DNA of 64,000 nucleotides from Streptomyces sp. CB01881. GTDB taxonomy: Bacteria; Actinomycetota; Actinomycetes; Streptomycetales; Streptomycetaceae. The notes under the pieces are model-generated. The model was not told where the DNA came from. It did no database searches and worked only from the letters and a program-made list of their open reading frames with translations. The DNA lies in assembly GCF_002953255.1 (NCBI RefSeq), contig NZ_CP026498.1, positions 9,450,066-9,514,065 on the forward strand, given 5' to 3'. Positions 8,703 through 17,100 of this stretch are shown here, in pieces (position 1 is the stretch's first letter; each line of letters opens with the position of its first letter). Made by a program: the position numbers and the translations under genes.

Positions 8703-9980
8703 ATGCCCCCGCCCTACGCCACGCCGACCGTGCCGCAGACACCGGCCCAGATCGAGGCGGCGCTCGCCGACCTCGCGGCCACCTTCCCCGCCCTGTGCAC
8801 GCTCGGTGAGTTCCCGAACCGCAGCGTCGAGGACCGGGAGATCCACTTCGTCCGCATCGCGAACGCACCGCAGGACGGCCGTCCGGCCGTGGTGCTGACC
8901 GGTGGCGTCCACGCGCGCGAGTCCGCGCCGCCGGACGCGCTGGTCCACTTCGCGCAGAACCTCCTGGTGAGCCGCACCACCGGCGCCGACATCGTCTTCC
9001 CCGCGACGTCCTGCCGGCCGCTCCCGGCCGGGCCGACGGTGAACTACCCTCCGTTCACCATCCCGGCCGTCGAGGTGGAGCGGATCCTGAACGGCGTCGA
9101 CCTCTACGTCGCGCCGCTGATCAACCCCGACGGCCGGCTGTTCGACCAGCTGAGCCCGCCGTCCGACCCGATCGGTGCCGGCTGGCGCAAGAACCGGCGG
9201 CCCCACCCCGACCCGGCCAAGATCGGGGTGGACATCAACCGCAACCACGACATCGCCTGGAAGTTCGAGGACTACTACGACATGGGGGTCTACCTGTCCT
9301 TCTACCGGGACGGACCGGCCTCCACGGACAGCAGGGCGGAGACCTACCGGGGACCGTCCGCGGCCTCCGAACCGGAGACCGCCAACGTGCAGTGGCTCAT
9401 CGACGACGCCAGGGCCACGTATTTCGTCGACGTCCACCAGTTCGGCCGCAAGGTCCTGCTCTGCTGGGGCATCGAGGACAACGGCAGCGACCCGTCCATG
9501 AACTTCTCCTCCCCCACCTGGACGGGCAAGCGGGACGGCCTCCGCCCGGGCAGCCCGGGCCTGCCGCCGGACCGCCCCAACTACCGGGAGTTCGTCACCA
9601 ACTCCCCGCCGCACTTCGTGCGCAAGACCCTCGGCACCATCGCCGGTGAGATGCGGGATGCCATCCTGCGCAGCGCCGGGGTGGACCCGACCGTCAGCAC
9701 TGTGAGCCCCCAGCGCGCCCACTCCACCTACGACGTCGGCCAGAGCGCCTCGCTGTACCACCCGCTGGGCGGACCGGTCACCGGCACCACCGACGACTAC
9801 GCCTTCCGCCGGCAGTTCGACGACCCGGCCAGGGCGCCGGTCTTCGCCTTCACGATCGAGACCGGGCACGAGGAGGAGTCCGGGTTCCACCCCGACTACG
9901 ACAGCCCGCCCGGGCACTACGCCAAGATCGAACGGGAGGTGCATGCGGCAGTCACGGCCCTCTGCAACTTCGCGGCCTGA
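8703..9980 (+). CDS. M14 family zinc carboxypeptidase
   Basis: A protein of 425 residues with the full M14 active site: HxxE zinc ligands His70 and Glu73 in GGVHARESAPPD, the substrate-binding DINRN at about 177-181, the third zinc ligand His245 in FVDVHQFG, and catalytic Glu386 in FTIETGHEEE. The family removes C-terminal residues from peptides. There is no signal peptide and no N-terminal prosegment, so it is predicted cytoplasmic; the prosegment-like domain is encoded by the gene immediately upstream. It converges with a GNAT gene. Confidence 0.88.
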   Translation: MPPPYATPTVPQTPAQIEAALADLAATFPALCTLGEFPNRSVEDREIHFVRIANAPQDGRPAVVLTGGVHARESAPPDALVHFAQNLLVSRTTGADIVFPATSCRPLPAGPTVNYPPFTIPAVEVERILNGVDLYVAPLINPDGRLFDQLSPPSDPIGAGWRKNRRPHPDPAKIGVDINRNHDIAWKFEDYYDMGVYLSFYRDGPASTDSRAETYRGPSAASEPETANVQWLIDDARATYFVDVHQFGRKVLLCWGIEDNGSDPSMNFSSPTWTGKRDGLRPGSPGLPPDRPNYREFVTNSPPHFVRKTLGTIAGEMRDAILRSAGVDPTVSTVSPQRAHSTYDVGQSASLYHPLGGPVTGTTDDYAFRRQFDDPARAPVFAFTIETGHEEESGFHPDYDSPPGHYAKIEREVHAAVTALCNFAA

Positions 9981-10080
9981 GCACCGGGTTGCCGGATCCT
10001 GGACCAGTGCCGGGCCGGCCGCCGATGCGGCCGCGGGGAGGTCCTCGTGCGCGCCGTCCCGGCGCCGGGGGCGGTGGACG

Positions 10081-10659
10081 TCATGCCGCGGCGTGGGCGG
10101 AGACCGGTGCGGGCGGCATCGGGATCTCGAAGTGCACGGTGGACACTCCGCGGCCGTGCTCGCCCGTGGGGCGCGCATCGAAGACCTCCTCCGCCATCTG
10201 CCGCCAGAACGGCTCGGCCCCCGGGACATCGGTGTTGGTGTGCAGGTAGATGCTCCGGTAGCCGCCCACGTCGGCCGCGAACGCGCACGCCAGGTCGACC
10301 ATGCGGCGCGCCAGTCCGTTTCGCCGGTGGGTCGCGCGTACGTAGACGCGCAGCAGCTGGGCGGTGGATCCGGCGGGGTAGCGCTCGGCGAGCAGCCTGG
10401 GGTGGGGCGGATGGGCGGGGCCGGAGGAGTTCAGCGCCGTGGTGCCGACCACCTCGCCGCGATGGACGGCGACGACGAGGGTGTGCCGCGGATGGTCGAG
10501 GTAGGTGCTCCGGAGGTCGATCACGTCGGCGTGCCACCGGGGGACGTAACCGTAGCCGAACTCCCGGTAGAAGGTGTCGAGGATGAGCGAGCGGGCTCCG
10601 TCGAGGTCGCCCGTCGTGGCGTGTCGGATGTCGTACCCACCGTGCGATTGACGGTTCAT
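10081..10659 (-). CDS. GNAT family N-acetyltransferase
   Basis: A protein of 192 residues. The GNAT core is visible: HTLVVAVHRGEVVGTTALN (beta4), then QLLRVYVRATHRRNGLARRMVD (motif A, the acetyl-CoA pyrophosphate loop at RRNGLA), and a C-terminal LHTNTDVPGAEPFWRQM segment. The substrate is not predictable. The ATG at 10659 starts the compact GNAT domain. It is transcribed away from the ATP-grasp/SbnA operon across a region with a Zur-like box, so it may belong to the zinc response, perhaps acetylating the product of that operon; this is inference. Confidence 0.8.
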   Translation of the reverse strand: MNRQSHGGYDIRHATTGDLDGARSLILDTFYREFGYGYVPRWHADVIDLRSTYLDHPRHTLVVAVHRGEVVGTTALNSSGPAHPPHPRLLAERYPAGSTAQLLRVYVRATHRRNGLARRMVDLACAFAADVGGYRSIYLHTNTDVPGAEPFWRQMAEEVFDARPTGEHGRGVSTVHFEIPMPPAPVSAHAAA

Positions 10660-10708
10660 CAGCTCTCCGGTCCGGGCCAGGGATTGCGGGTCGAACCCGG
10701 ACTCTACA

Positions 10709-10723
10709 TGAAAACTATTTCCA
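10709..10723. promoter_or_regulatory. Zur-box-like operator between the GNAT gene and the metallophore-like operon
   Basis: TGAAAACTATTTCCA fits the 7-1-7 palindrome known for streptomycete Zur (about TGAAAATGATTTTCA) at 12 of 15 positions. It lies in an unusually AT-rich patch for this genome, 50 bases from the GNAT start and 81 bases before the ATP-grasp stub. A weaker half-matching repeat, TGAAAACGACAACGA, follows at 10734-10748. Zur would repress both directions when zinc is sufficient. Confidence 0.55.
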
Positions 10724-10803
10724 TCTAGCTTATTGAAAACGACAACGATTCCCGATAGCTTCGCCCCCGTCACTGCCGAACCGGCGCACCGAGAGGGGAC
10801 CAC

Positions 10804-11001
10804 GTGGCGCATCTGCGGGTTGTCGAGAGCTGGGTCGGCTCCATGAGCCGCCTGTCGCCGATGCCGAGAGCCATCGCCGAGGGAGGGCACGGCTCCACCC
10901 TCCTCACCCGGGACCTGAACCACCACCTCCACTCGGCCCCGGCGTTCTTCCGGCTCGACGGCGGCCCCGGCGTCATCCACCGCCACGGGGGTGCCCGGTG
11001 A
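10804..11001 (+). pseudogene. ATP-grasp enzyme, N-terminal stub
   Basis: The first 45 or so residues (LRVVESWVGSMSRLSPMPRAI, then LLTRDLNHHL) resemble the start of ATP-grasp ligases that join amino or carboxylic acids with ATP. The remaining several hundred residues, including the ATP-binding fold, are absent; the protein stops after 65 residues. The GTG start and the 4-base overlap with the next gene keep translational coupling intact, so an internal deletion seems to have removed the enzyme while preserving expression of downstream genes. The family assignment rests on the N-terminal pattern alone. Confidence 0.5.
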
Positions 11002-12068
11002 CCGCCCCCGCGCTCGCGCACCCCGCCAACCCGGACCTCCTCCCGCTGCTGGGCCGCACGCCGCTCGCCCGGATCCGCACTCCCCTCCCCGATCCCCAGC
11101 CCGGCTTCTGGGCCAAGCTGGAATGCCTGGGCGCAGGCGGCATGAAGGCCCGGTCGGCGGTGGCGATGTTGCGCGGGGCCCACGCGCGCGGTGAACTGCA
11201 GCCCGGCGCCACTGTCGTGGAGTCCACCTCGGGCACCCTCGGCGTCGGCCTCGCCTTCGCGGGGCAGGCCCTCGGCCACCCGGTGGTCCTCGTCGGGGAC
11301 GCCGAACTCGAACCCTCCATGCGGCAGTTGCTGCGCTCCCACGGCGCGCGGCTGGAGATCGTCGACACCCCCGCGGAACACGGAGGCTGGCAGGCGGCCC
11401 GGCTCGCCAGGCTGCACGAACTGCTGGAGCGCCTGCCGGGCGCGTACTGGCCGGACCAGTACAACAACCCGGACAACGCCGCCGGCTACCACGCGATGGC
11501 GCAGGAACTCATCGGTGAACTGGACGGCCTGGACGTTCTGGTGTGCAGCGTCGGCACCGGAGGCCACAGCGCCGGTCTGGTCGAGCCGCTGCGCCGCCGC
11601 TGGCCGGCGCTGCGCGTCATCGGCGTCGACTCGGTCGGCTCGGCGATCTTCGGGCAGCCTCCCCGCAAGCGGCTGATGCGTGGGCTCGGCAGCAGCATCC
11701 ACCCGCGCAACGTCGCGTACGGGGCGTTCGACGAGGTGCACTGGGTCGGGCCGGCCGAAGCGGTCGACGCCTGCCACCGCCTCGCCAAGGGGTGCTTCGT
11801 CAGCGGTGGCTGGAGCACGGGAGCGGCCGCCCTGGTCGCGGCCTGGGCCGCCCGCACCGAGGACGGCGCGAGGGTGGCCACCGTCTTCCCGGACGGGCCG
11901 CACCGCTACCTCGGCACGATCTACGACGACGCCTACTGCCGGGCGCACGGCCTCGACTCCGGGCATGCGGCCGGCCGACCGGTGGAGATTCCGCATCCGC
12001 GGTCCGCGGAGGTCACCGGATGGGCGCGCTGCCGTACCGTCGTCGACCCGTTGGGGATACGGCTGTGA
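10998..12068 (+). CDS. Cysteine synthase-fold PLP enzyme, SbnA-like (diaminopropionate pathway candidate)
   Basis: A fold-type II PLP enzyme of 356 residues. LLGRTPLARI opens it, the Schiff-base lysine is Lys50 in GAGGMKARSA, STSGTLGVGLA follows, and the phosphate-binding loop is VGTGGHSAG near residue 188. It lacks the PTGSFKDR-type loop of housekeeping cysteine synthase and resembles SbnA, which joins O-phosphoserine with glutamate on the way to 2,3-diaminopropionate for staphyloferrin B and related chelators. Its place between an ATP-grasp stub and an exporter behind a Zur-like box supports a metallophore role. No SbnB-like dehydrogenase is adjacent, so the exact reaction is open. Confidence 0.72.
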   Translation: MTAPALAHPANPDLLPLLGRTPLARIRTPLPDPQPGFWAKLECLGAGGMKARSAVAMLRGAHARGELQPGATVVESTSGTLGVGLAFAGQALGHPVVLVGDAELEPSMRQLLRSHGARLEIVDTPAEHGGWQAARLARLHELLERLPGAYWPDQYNNPDNAAGYHAMAQELIGELDGLDVLVCSVGTGGHSAGLVEPLRRRWPALRVIGVDSVGSAIFGQPPRKRLMRGLGSSIHPRNVAYGAFDEVHWVGPAEAVDACHRLAKGCFVSGGWSTGAAALVAAWAARTEDGARVATVFPDGPHRYLGTIYDDAYCRAHGLDSGHAAGRPVEIPHPRSAEVTGWARCRTVVDPLGIRL

Positions 12069-12295
12069 AGCTTCAGACCAGGACCATACGGGCGCGCCTC
12101 GAACGGCTCCCCGCCCCCGCGCCCACGCTCGGACAGCTGCGCGCCGGAGCGTTCGACGACCTCGCGCCCGGGGTGCTGCTCGCCCACGACCCCTGGCAGG
12201 GGAGCGGCGGGCACGACGGGACGGTCCGTGCCCCCGCCCGGGCCGGGCTCGGCGTCCTCCCCGCCCCCGCGCCGGCGCCGGAGGGCACCGCGTGA
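12065..12295 (+). CDS. Small protein of unknown function (76 aa) coupled inside the operon
   Basis: The frame is bounded by 4-base overlaps on both sides (GTGA with the SbnA-like gene, GTGA with the MFS gene), which strongly implies translation. The sequence has an Arg/Leu-rich helix (TRTIRARLERL), a segment AFDDLAPGVLLAHDPWQGSGGHDG, and an Ala/Pro-rich tail. There are no cysteines, signal peptide or membrane segment. I do not recognise a family; it could be a remnant of a larger enzyme or an accessory peptide. Confidence 0.55.
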   Translation: MKLQTRTIRARLERLPAPAPTLGQLRAGAFDDLAPGVLLAHDPWQGSGGHDGTVRAPARAGLGVLPAPAPAPEGTA

Positions 12296-13515
12296 ACACC
12301 CTGCGGTCCGTGCGGTCCTTCCCCCGACCCGTCCGACTGCTCCTGGTCAACCAGCTCGGCGTCAACACCGGCTTCTACCTGCTCGTGCCGTACCTCGCCA
12401 CGCACCTCGGGCAGGACCTCGGCCTGTCCGCCGTGGCCGTCGGTGTGGTGCTGGGGGTGCGCAACCTCAGCCAGCAGGGCCTGTTCATCATCGGCGGCTC
12501 GGCCGCCGACCGGCTCGGCGCGCGCGGGGTCATCATCACCGGCTGCGGCCTGCGCACCGTCGGGTTCGCCCTGTTCGCGCTGGGTGACGGCCTGCCCGTG
12601 CTGATCGCCGCGTCGGTGCTCAGCGGGCTCGCCGGGGCGCTGTTCAACCCGGCCGTCCGCACCTACCTCGCGCAGCAGTCGGGCGAGCGAACGGCGGAGG
12701 CGTTCGCGCTGTTCAACGTCTTCGCGACCACCGGTGCGCTGGTCGGCCCGCTGCTCGGCACGGCGCTGCTGCTGGTCGACTTCCGGGCCACCGCGCTCAC
12801 GGCCGCCGGCGTGTTCGCCGTGCTGACCGTGGCGCAGGCGCTGGCGCTGCCCGGCCAGCCGGCGCCCCGGGCCCGGACGGCCGTCCTCGGCGACTGGCGC
12901 GAGGTGGTCACCGACCGGCGCTTCCTCGCCTTCGCCCTCTCCCTGGTCGGCATGTACGTCCTGGAGAGCCAGCTCTACCTGCTGCTGCCCGACAGCGCCC
13001 GGCGCGCCACCGGCTGGAACGGAGCCGCCGGCCTGCTCTTCCTCACCGGAACCGTCGCCAACCTGGCGCTCCAACTGCGCATCACCCGCCGGCTTCAGCG
13101 CTCGGGCAGCCGGGGCCGGTGGATCGCCACCGGCCTGCTGGTGATGGGCCTCGCGTTCCTGCCGCCGCTGGCCGTCGGCGGCCTGCCCGCCCTGCTGCTC
13201 ACCGTGCTGGTGCTGCAGATCGGCTCGATGCTGGCCCAGCCCTTCGTCATGGAGCTGATTGCGGCGTTCGGCCGCCCGCACCTGACCGGCACCTACTACG
13301 GCCTGTTCTACGTCGTCTCCGGCCTGGCGGCCGCCGCGGGCAACGCCGCCGTGGGCTGGGCCATCGACGCCGCCGCCTGGCTGCCGTGGCTGCTCTGCGG
13401 CGCGCTCGGCCTGGCCGGTGCGACCGCCGTCGTCGTGCTCGAACGCACCGGCCGCCTCCCCGAACCGGCCACCGCCGAGCCTTCCGCCCGCCCCGGGAAG
13501 GAGAGCCCACGATGA
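12292..13515 (+). CDS. MFS transporter (probable metallophore exporter)
   Basis: A protein of 407 residues with about twelve hydrophobic segments. The loop after the second transmembrane segment reads GGSAADRLGARG, the MFS motif A (G-x3-D-R-x-G-x-R/K). The C-terminal region is a cytoplasmic tail rich in Pro and Ala. It sits between the SbnA-like biosynthetic gene and an ABC ATPase with overlaps at both ends, a layout common for chelator export beside chelator uptake. Substrate assignment is inference; multidrug transport cannot be excluded. Confidence 0.78.
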   Translation: MNTLRSVRSFPRPVRLLLVNQLGVNTGFYLLVPYLATHLGQDLGLSAVAVGVVLGVRNLSQQGLFIIGGSAADRLGARGVIITGCGLRTVGFALFALGDGLPVLIAASVLSGLAGALFNPAVRTYLAQQSGERTAEAFALFNVFATTGALVGPLLGTALLLVDFRATALTAAGVFAVLTVAQALALPGQPAPRARTAVLGDWREVVTDRRFLAFALSLVGMYVLESQLYLLLPDSARRATGWNGAAGLLFLTGTVANLALQLRITRRLQRSGSRGRWIATGLLVMGLAFLPPLAVGGLPALLLTVLVLQIGSMLAQPFVMELIAAFGRPHLTGTYYGLFYVVSGLAAAAGNAAVGWAIDAAAWLPWLLCGALGLAGATAVVVLERTGRLPEPATAEPSARPGKESPR

Positions 13516-14939
13516 CGGGCCCGGTGGTCGCGGTGGACGGCCTGCGGGTGGAGGTCGCGGGCCGCACCCTGCTCGACGGGGTGAGCCTGCGCGTGCACCC
13601 GGGCAGGGTCACGGCCTTGCTGGGCGCTTCGGGCAGCGGCAAGACCACCACCGGCCTCGCCCTGCTCGGCGAGTACCCCTCCGGTGCCCGCGTCCGCGGC
13701 CGGGTGGACGTCCCGGCAGGCGCGGTCGGTTACATCCCGCAGCAGCCCGCCTCCGCGCTGAACCCCGCCCGGCGCGTCGGTGCCCTGCTGCGCGACATCG
13801 CCCGCCTGCGCGGCGCCGGCCTGCCCGACGTGCGCACGGCACTGCTCCGCGCCCAACTCACCGACCCGGACGCCGTACTGCGCCGGTACCCGCACCAGTT
13901 GTCGGGCGGCCAGCAGCAACGCGTCGTGCTGGCACAGGCGTTGCTGCTCGGCGCGCGGGCGATCGTCGCCGACGAGCCCACCACCGGACAGGACCCGCCG
14001 ACCAAGCTCAAGGTCGTCGAAGAGCTGTCGTCGGTCGTCCGGCAGGGCATCGGCGTTCTCCTGCTGAGCCACGACCTGGACGTGGTACGCGAACTGGCCG
14101 ACGAGGTGGTCGTGCTCCGGGACGGCCGGGTCGTCGAATCCGGCCCCGCCGACCGGCTACCGGCCGGGCCGAAGGACGACCGGACCGGGCCGGCCTCCGC
14201 ACCGTCGACCCGCCCACGGCGCTCCGCACCGGGTCCGCATCCCGTCCTGACGGTCGAGAGTCTCCGTGCCTCCCACCCGGGCCGCGTCCAGGTGCTCCAC
14301 GGGATCGACGTCGAGGTCGGCCCGGGCGAGTGCCTGGCCGTGGTCGGCAGCTCGGGCAGCGGGAAGACCACGCTCGGCCGCTGCATCGCCGGCCTGCACG
14401 ACGGGTACCGGGGCCGGGTCACGCTCGACGGACGACGTCTCGCGCCCAGCCTCCGCCACCGCACCCGCTCCGAGCTCGCTTCCGTGCAGTACGTGTTCCA
14501 GGACGCCCGGGCGGCCTTCGACGAACACCGCCCGGTTGCCGCACAGGTGGCTCGCGCCGCCGTCCGCCTGCGCGGGGCGGGCCGCGACGAGGCCGAACGC
14601 ACCGCACGGCGGCTGCTCGCCGAGCTCGGCCTCTCGGAAGCGCAGATCACCCGCCGACCTGGCGGGCTGTCCGGCGGCGAGTTGCAACGCGCCGCGCTGG
14701 CAAGGGCCTTGGCGGCACGCCCACGGCTGTTGATCTGTGACGAGATCACCTCCGGGCTCGACGCGGTGAGCCGGCACGCGGCCCTCGGCCTGCTGACCGG
14801 GCTTCGCGAACGAGCCGGCCTGGCCCTCGTGTTGATCACGCACGACCTCGCCGCGGCCCGGGCCGTCGGGGACCGGTTCGTCACGCTCGATCGCGGGCGG
14901 GTCGTCGAGCAGGATATGAAAATCATTACCGAATCTTGA
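13512..14939 (+). CDS. ABC transporter, two fused oligopeptide/nickel-type ATPase domains
   Basis: A protein of 475 residues with two complete nucleotide-binding domains of the Opp/Dpp/Nik class. Domain 1 has Walker A GASGSGKTT near 38-46, signature LSGGQQQR near 131 and Walker B IVADEPTTG; domain 2 has GSSGSGKTT near 278, LSGGELQR near 386 and LLICDEITSG. Such fused ATPases energise uptake of peptides, nickel-chelates and opine-type metallophores. No permease or substrate-binding protein gene adjoins, so partners must lie elsewhere or have been lost. The last codons encode MKIITES, where the coding sequence overlaps a Zur-like box for the next gene. Confidence 0.85.
   Translation: MTGPVVAVDGLRVEVAGRTLLDGVSLRVHPGRVTALLGASGSGKTTTGLALLGEYPSGARVRGRVDVPAGAVGYIPQQPASALNPARRVGALLRDIARLRGAGLPDVRTALLRAQLTDPDAVLRRYPHQLSGGQQQRVVLAQALLLGARAIVADEPTTGQDPPTKLKVVEELSSVVRQGIGVLLLSHDLDVVRELADEVVVLRDGRVVESGPADRLPAGPKDDRTGPASAPSTRPRRSAPGPHPVLTVESLRASHPGRVQVLHGIDVEVGPGECLAVVGSSGSGKTTLGRCIAGLHDGYRGRVTLDGRRLAPSLRHRTRSELASVQYVFQDARAAFDEHRPVAAQVARAAVRLRGAGRDEAERTARRLLAELGLSEAQITRRPGGLSGGELQRAALARALAARPRLLICDEITSGLDAVSRHAALGLLTGLRERAGLALVLITHDLAAARAVGDRFVTLDRGRVVEQDMKIITES
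14917..14931. promoter_or_regulatory. Zur-box-like operator inside the end of the ABC gene
   Basis: TGAAAATCATTACCG keeps the left half-site of the Zur palindrome intact and most of the right half (11 of 15 positions). It lies 39 bases before the GTG of the adenylation/methyltransferase protein and within the last codons of the ABC gene, where the local base composition is much more AT-rich than the surrounding coding DNA. This suggests independent zinc-repressed transcription of the next gene. Confidence 0.5.
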
Positions 14940-14969
14940 CCCGACGCCCGCCCTGCCCATGCCAACTCC

Positions 14970-16703
14970 GTGGTTCAGTTGTCCCCGCCCACCGACCCCG
15001 GAGTGATCACCCTGTCTGCCATCCCCGCGCTCGTGAGCGCCCTGCGCGAGCTCGGCGACCGCCCCGCCGTCGTCGTCGGCGACCGCGCCATCAGCGGCCT
15101 CGGCCTCCTGGTCGGCGTCGCACCGCAGGGCGGCCTGCCGCAAGCCCTGGCCGAGCGCATCGCCGCGCTCGCGGTGCGCCCCTCCGCCGAGACCGCGCCG
15201 GTCGAGCGCCGGCTGCGGCACTGGGCCGGCATACTCGGCCCGCCCCCGATCCGGCACACCGTCCTGTACCCGGCGACCGAGCTCGGCATCGAACTCGCCC
15301 TCGCCACCCTGCTCGCCGGCGGGACGGTCATCTGCGACGATCCCGAGCAGCCACCGGACGAACTCCCGGCCCGGCTGGAGCAGTCCGGCACCACCCACCT
15401 GAGCCTGCCGTCCGACCTGTTGTGGCGGCTCAGCCGACTGCCCTCGCTGCAGGAACGCGACCTCACCGCGCTGCGCCGGGTGCTCCACATCGGTCCCGAG
15501 CCCTCCCAGGACGACGTCTACGCGGCCATGGACGCCTTGGGCGCCGTCATAGCCCACGTCCGGCAGCCACAGACCGCCGCCGAGGTCGCGGACGCCACCC
15601 TGCGCGCGGTCATGGGGATCGCGGCGGACGACGCCTGGAAACAGGCCATCGGCGTCACCGCCGACCACGCCCGGCTGTTCGTGGAACGCCTCGACAATGC
15701 CGCCCTCACCACGATGCTGCGAACCCTTCAGCAGGCGGGCGTCCTGGACGACCCGGCCCGCGGCCACACCCTCGCCGAGATCCTCGAAGCGGTCCGGGTG
15801 AGCGCCGAGCACCGCCCGCTCGTCGAACGCTGGCTGCACGCGCTCGTACGGCATCAGCTGATCACCCGTCGGGGAGGCCGTTTCCAGGGCTGCCCGCCGG
15901 TCGACGGCGTCGCGGCCGGCGAGGCCTGGGACCGGGCCGCCACCGCCTGGACCGGCCAGCTCGGCCCGGCCGCCGTCATCGACCACCTCCGGCGCTGCGC
16001 CGACCGACTGCCCGGGATGCTCTCCGGTGGGCAGCACACCACCCCGCGGCCCCCGGGGGAGACCCTGCGGGCCGTGGACACCCTCGCCCGTCGCACGGTC
16101 ACCGGCCGCTACCTCGGCAGCGCCCTCGGCACGGCGGTGCGGCACATCGCCGCCTCCCCTCAAAGTCCCCGCCCCCTCAGGGTGCTGGAACTCGGAGCAG
16201 GGACCGGTGCGACCACGGAGGCGATCACCGACACCCTGGCGGCGTGCGGGGCGGGTGCCGGGGTCGACTACCTCTGCACGGATCGGTCCGCCCTTCTCCT
16301 CGGCCTCGCCCGGGCCCGGCTCCGGCGGCATCCCTGGCTGCGGTTCGGGCTCCTGGACCCCTACCACGGGCCGAGCACCTCCGCGGCGGGCCCGTTCGAC
16401 GTGGTCGTCTCCACCGGAGTGCTGAGCGGCGCCCCCGACGCCGAGGCCACCGCCCGCCGACTGGCCGGCCTTGCCCCCGGTGGCTGGCTCCTGGCCGTCG
16501 AGCCGACCCGCGAACACCTCGAACTCCTGCTCTCGCGCGTCTTCCTGGCCCCCATGCCGGCCGGGGACGGCCGGCCGGCCTCCTCGCAGCGGTGGCTCGA
16601 CGCTCTGACGGCCGCCGGCCTCGGAGCCGTCCTGACCCTGCCCGGCGAAGCCCACCCCCTCACGCCGCTCGGGCACCAGCTCTTCGCCACCCGGCTTCCG
16701 TGA
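14970..16703 (+). CDS. Adenylation-like domain fused to a SAM methyltransferase
   Basis: A protein of 577 residues. The C-terminal part has a class I methyltransferase SAM loop, VLELGAGTGATTEAI near residue 404, followed by YLCTDRSALL and FDVVVSTGVL, as in methyltransferases embedded in NRPS modules. The N-terminal 200 residues (RLRHWAGILGPPPIRHTVLY, LALATLLAGGTVICDD) resemble the N-terminal part of acyl/aminoacyl adenylation enzymes but lack the YTSGTTG-type ATP loop and other core motifs. It may be a degenerate or structural adenylation domain, or a fragment of a thiazoline-chelator synthetase in which the methyltransferase interrupts the A domain. No carrier-protein domain is visible. The Zur-like box just upstream supports a zincophore link. 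Confidence 0.6.
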   Translation: MVQLSPPTDPGVITLSAIPALVSALRELGDRPAVVVGDRAISGLGLLVGVAPQGGLPQALAERIAALAVRPSAETAPVERRLRHWAGILGPPPIRHTVLYPATELGIELALATLLAGGTVICDDPEQPPDELPARLEQSGTTHLSLPSDLLWRLSRLPSLQERDLTALRRVLHIGPEPSQDDVYAAMDALGAVIAHVRQPQTAAEVADATLRAVMGIAADDAWKQAIGVTADHARLFVERLDNAALTTMLRTLQQAGVLDDPARGHTLAEILEAVRVSAEHRPLVERWLHALVRHQLITRRGGRFQGCPPVDGVAAGEAWDRAATAWTGQLGPAAVIDHLRRCADRLPGMLSGGQHTTPRPPGETLRAVDTLARRTVTGRYLGSALGTAVRHIAASPQSPRPLRVLELGAGTGATTEAITDTLAACGAGAGVDYLCTDRSALLLGLARARLRRHPWLRFGLLDPYHGPSTSAAGPFDVVVSTGVLSGAPDAEATARRLAGLAPGGWLLAVEPTREHLELLLSRVFLAPMPAGDGRPASSQRWLDALTAAGLGAVLTLPGEAHPLTPLGHQLFATRLP

Positions 16704-17100
16704 CCGACCACCGCGCGGCCCGCCGCCCCGGCCCCTCCCCGGTGACCCGCACGCCCCGCAGGCCCCAAGCCGGTTATCGCGCACGGCAATTCATGGACAA
16801 GGCCGGGTAAAGGCTGCCGGCGCCGTCCTTGTCGCCGCCGCTCACCCGTCAGTACGGTCATGGCCGCACCCACCGGCAACGACCGTACGCGGTGCGGAAC
16901 CCGGCAGGCCCATGTCTGTGTCATGGGCCTGCCATCACCCGGTAGTCCCCCACTCCCGTACAGCGCAGGCACCAGCCGGCCCGGCCATCCGCCGCGGCCG
17001 GCCGCACATGCCGAGATCCGTCAGCACGGGCACGAGCCCGTACCGGCGAGCACCCCATGCCGGAACCGGCCGCGCCCTCACCCCCACGGAGGGTCGATCC
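16704..17100. other. Intergenic leader before the S53 peptidase gene
   Basis: No gene is supported. Start codons at 16912 and 17008 are in frame with the peptidase but would put a 30-60 residue non-signal extension before the secretion signal. A strong GGAGGG at 17088-17093 precedes a TTG at 17101, which I take as the start. No clear terminator for the preceding methyltransferase gene was found. Confidence 0.45.

Noticed and set aside
10734..10748. Second Zur-like site TGAAAACGACAACGA
   Set aside because: Only the left half-site fits; noted in the neighbouring operator entry but not called separately.
16912..17100. Upstream start codons for the S53 peptidase
   Set aside because: They would bury the signal peptide behind up to 63 residues; TTG at 17101 has GGAGGG at ideal spacing.
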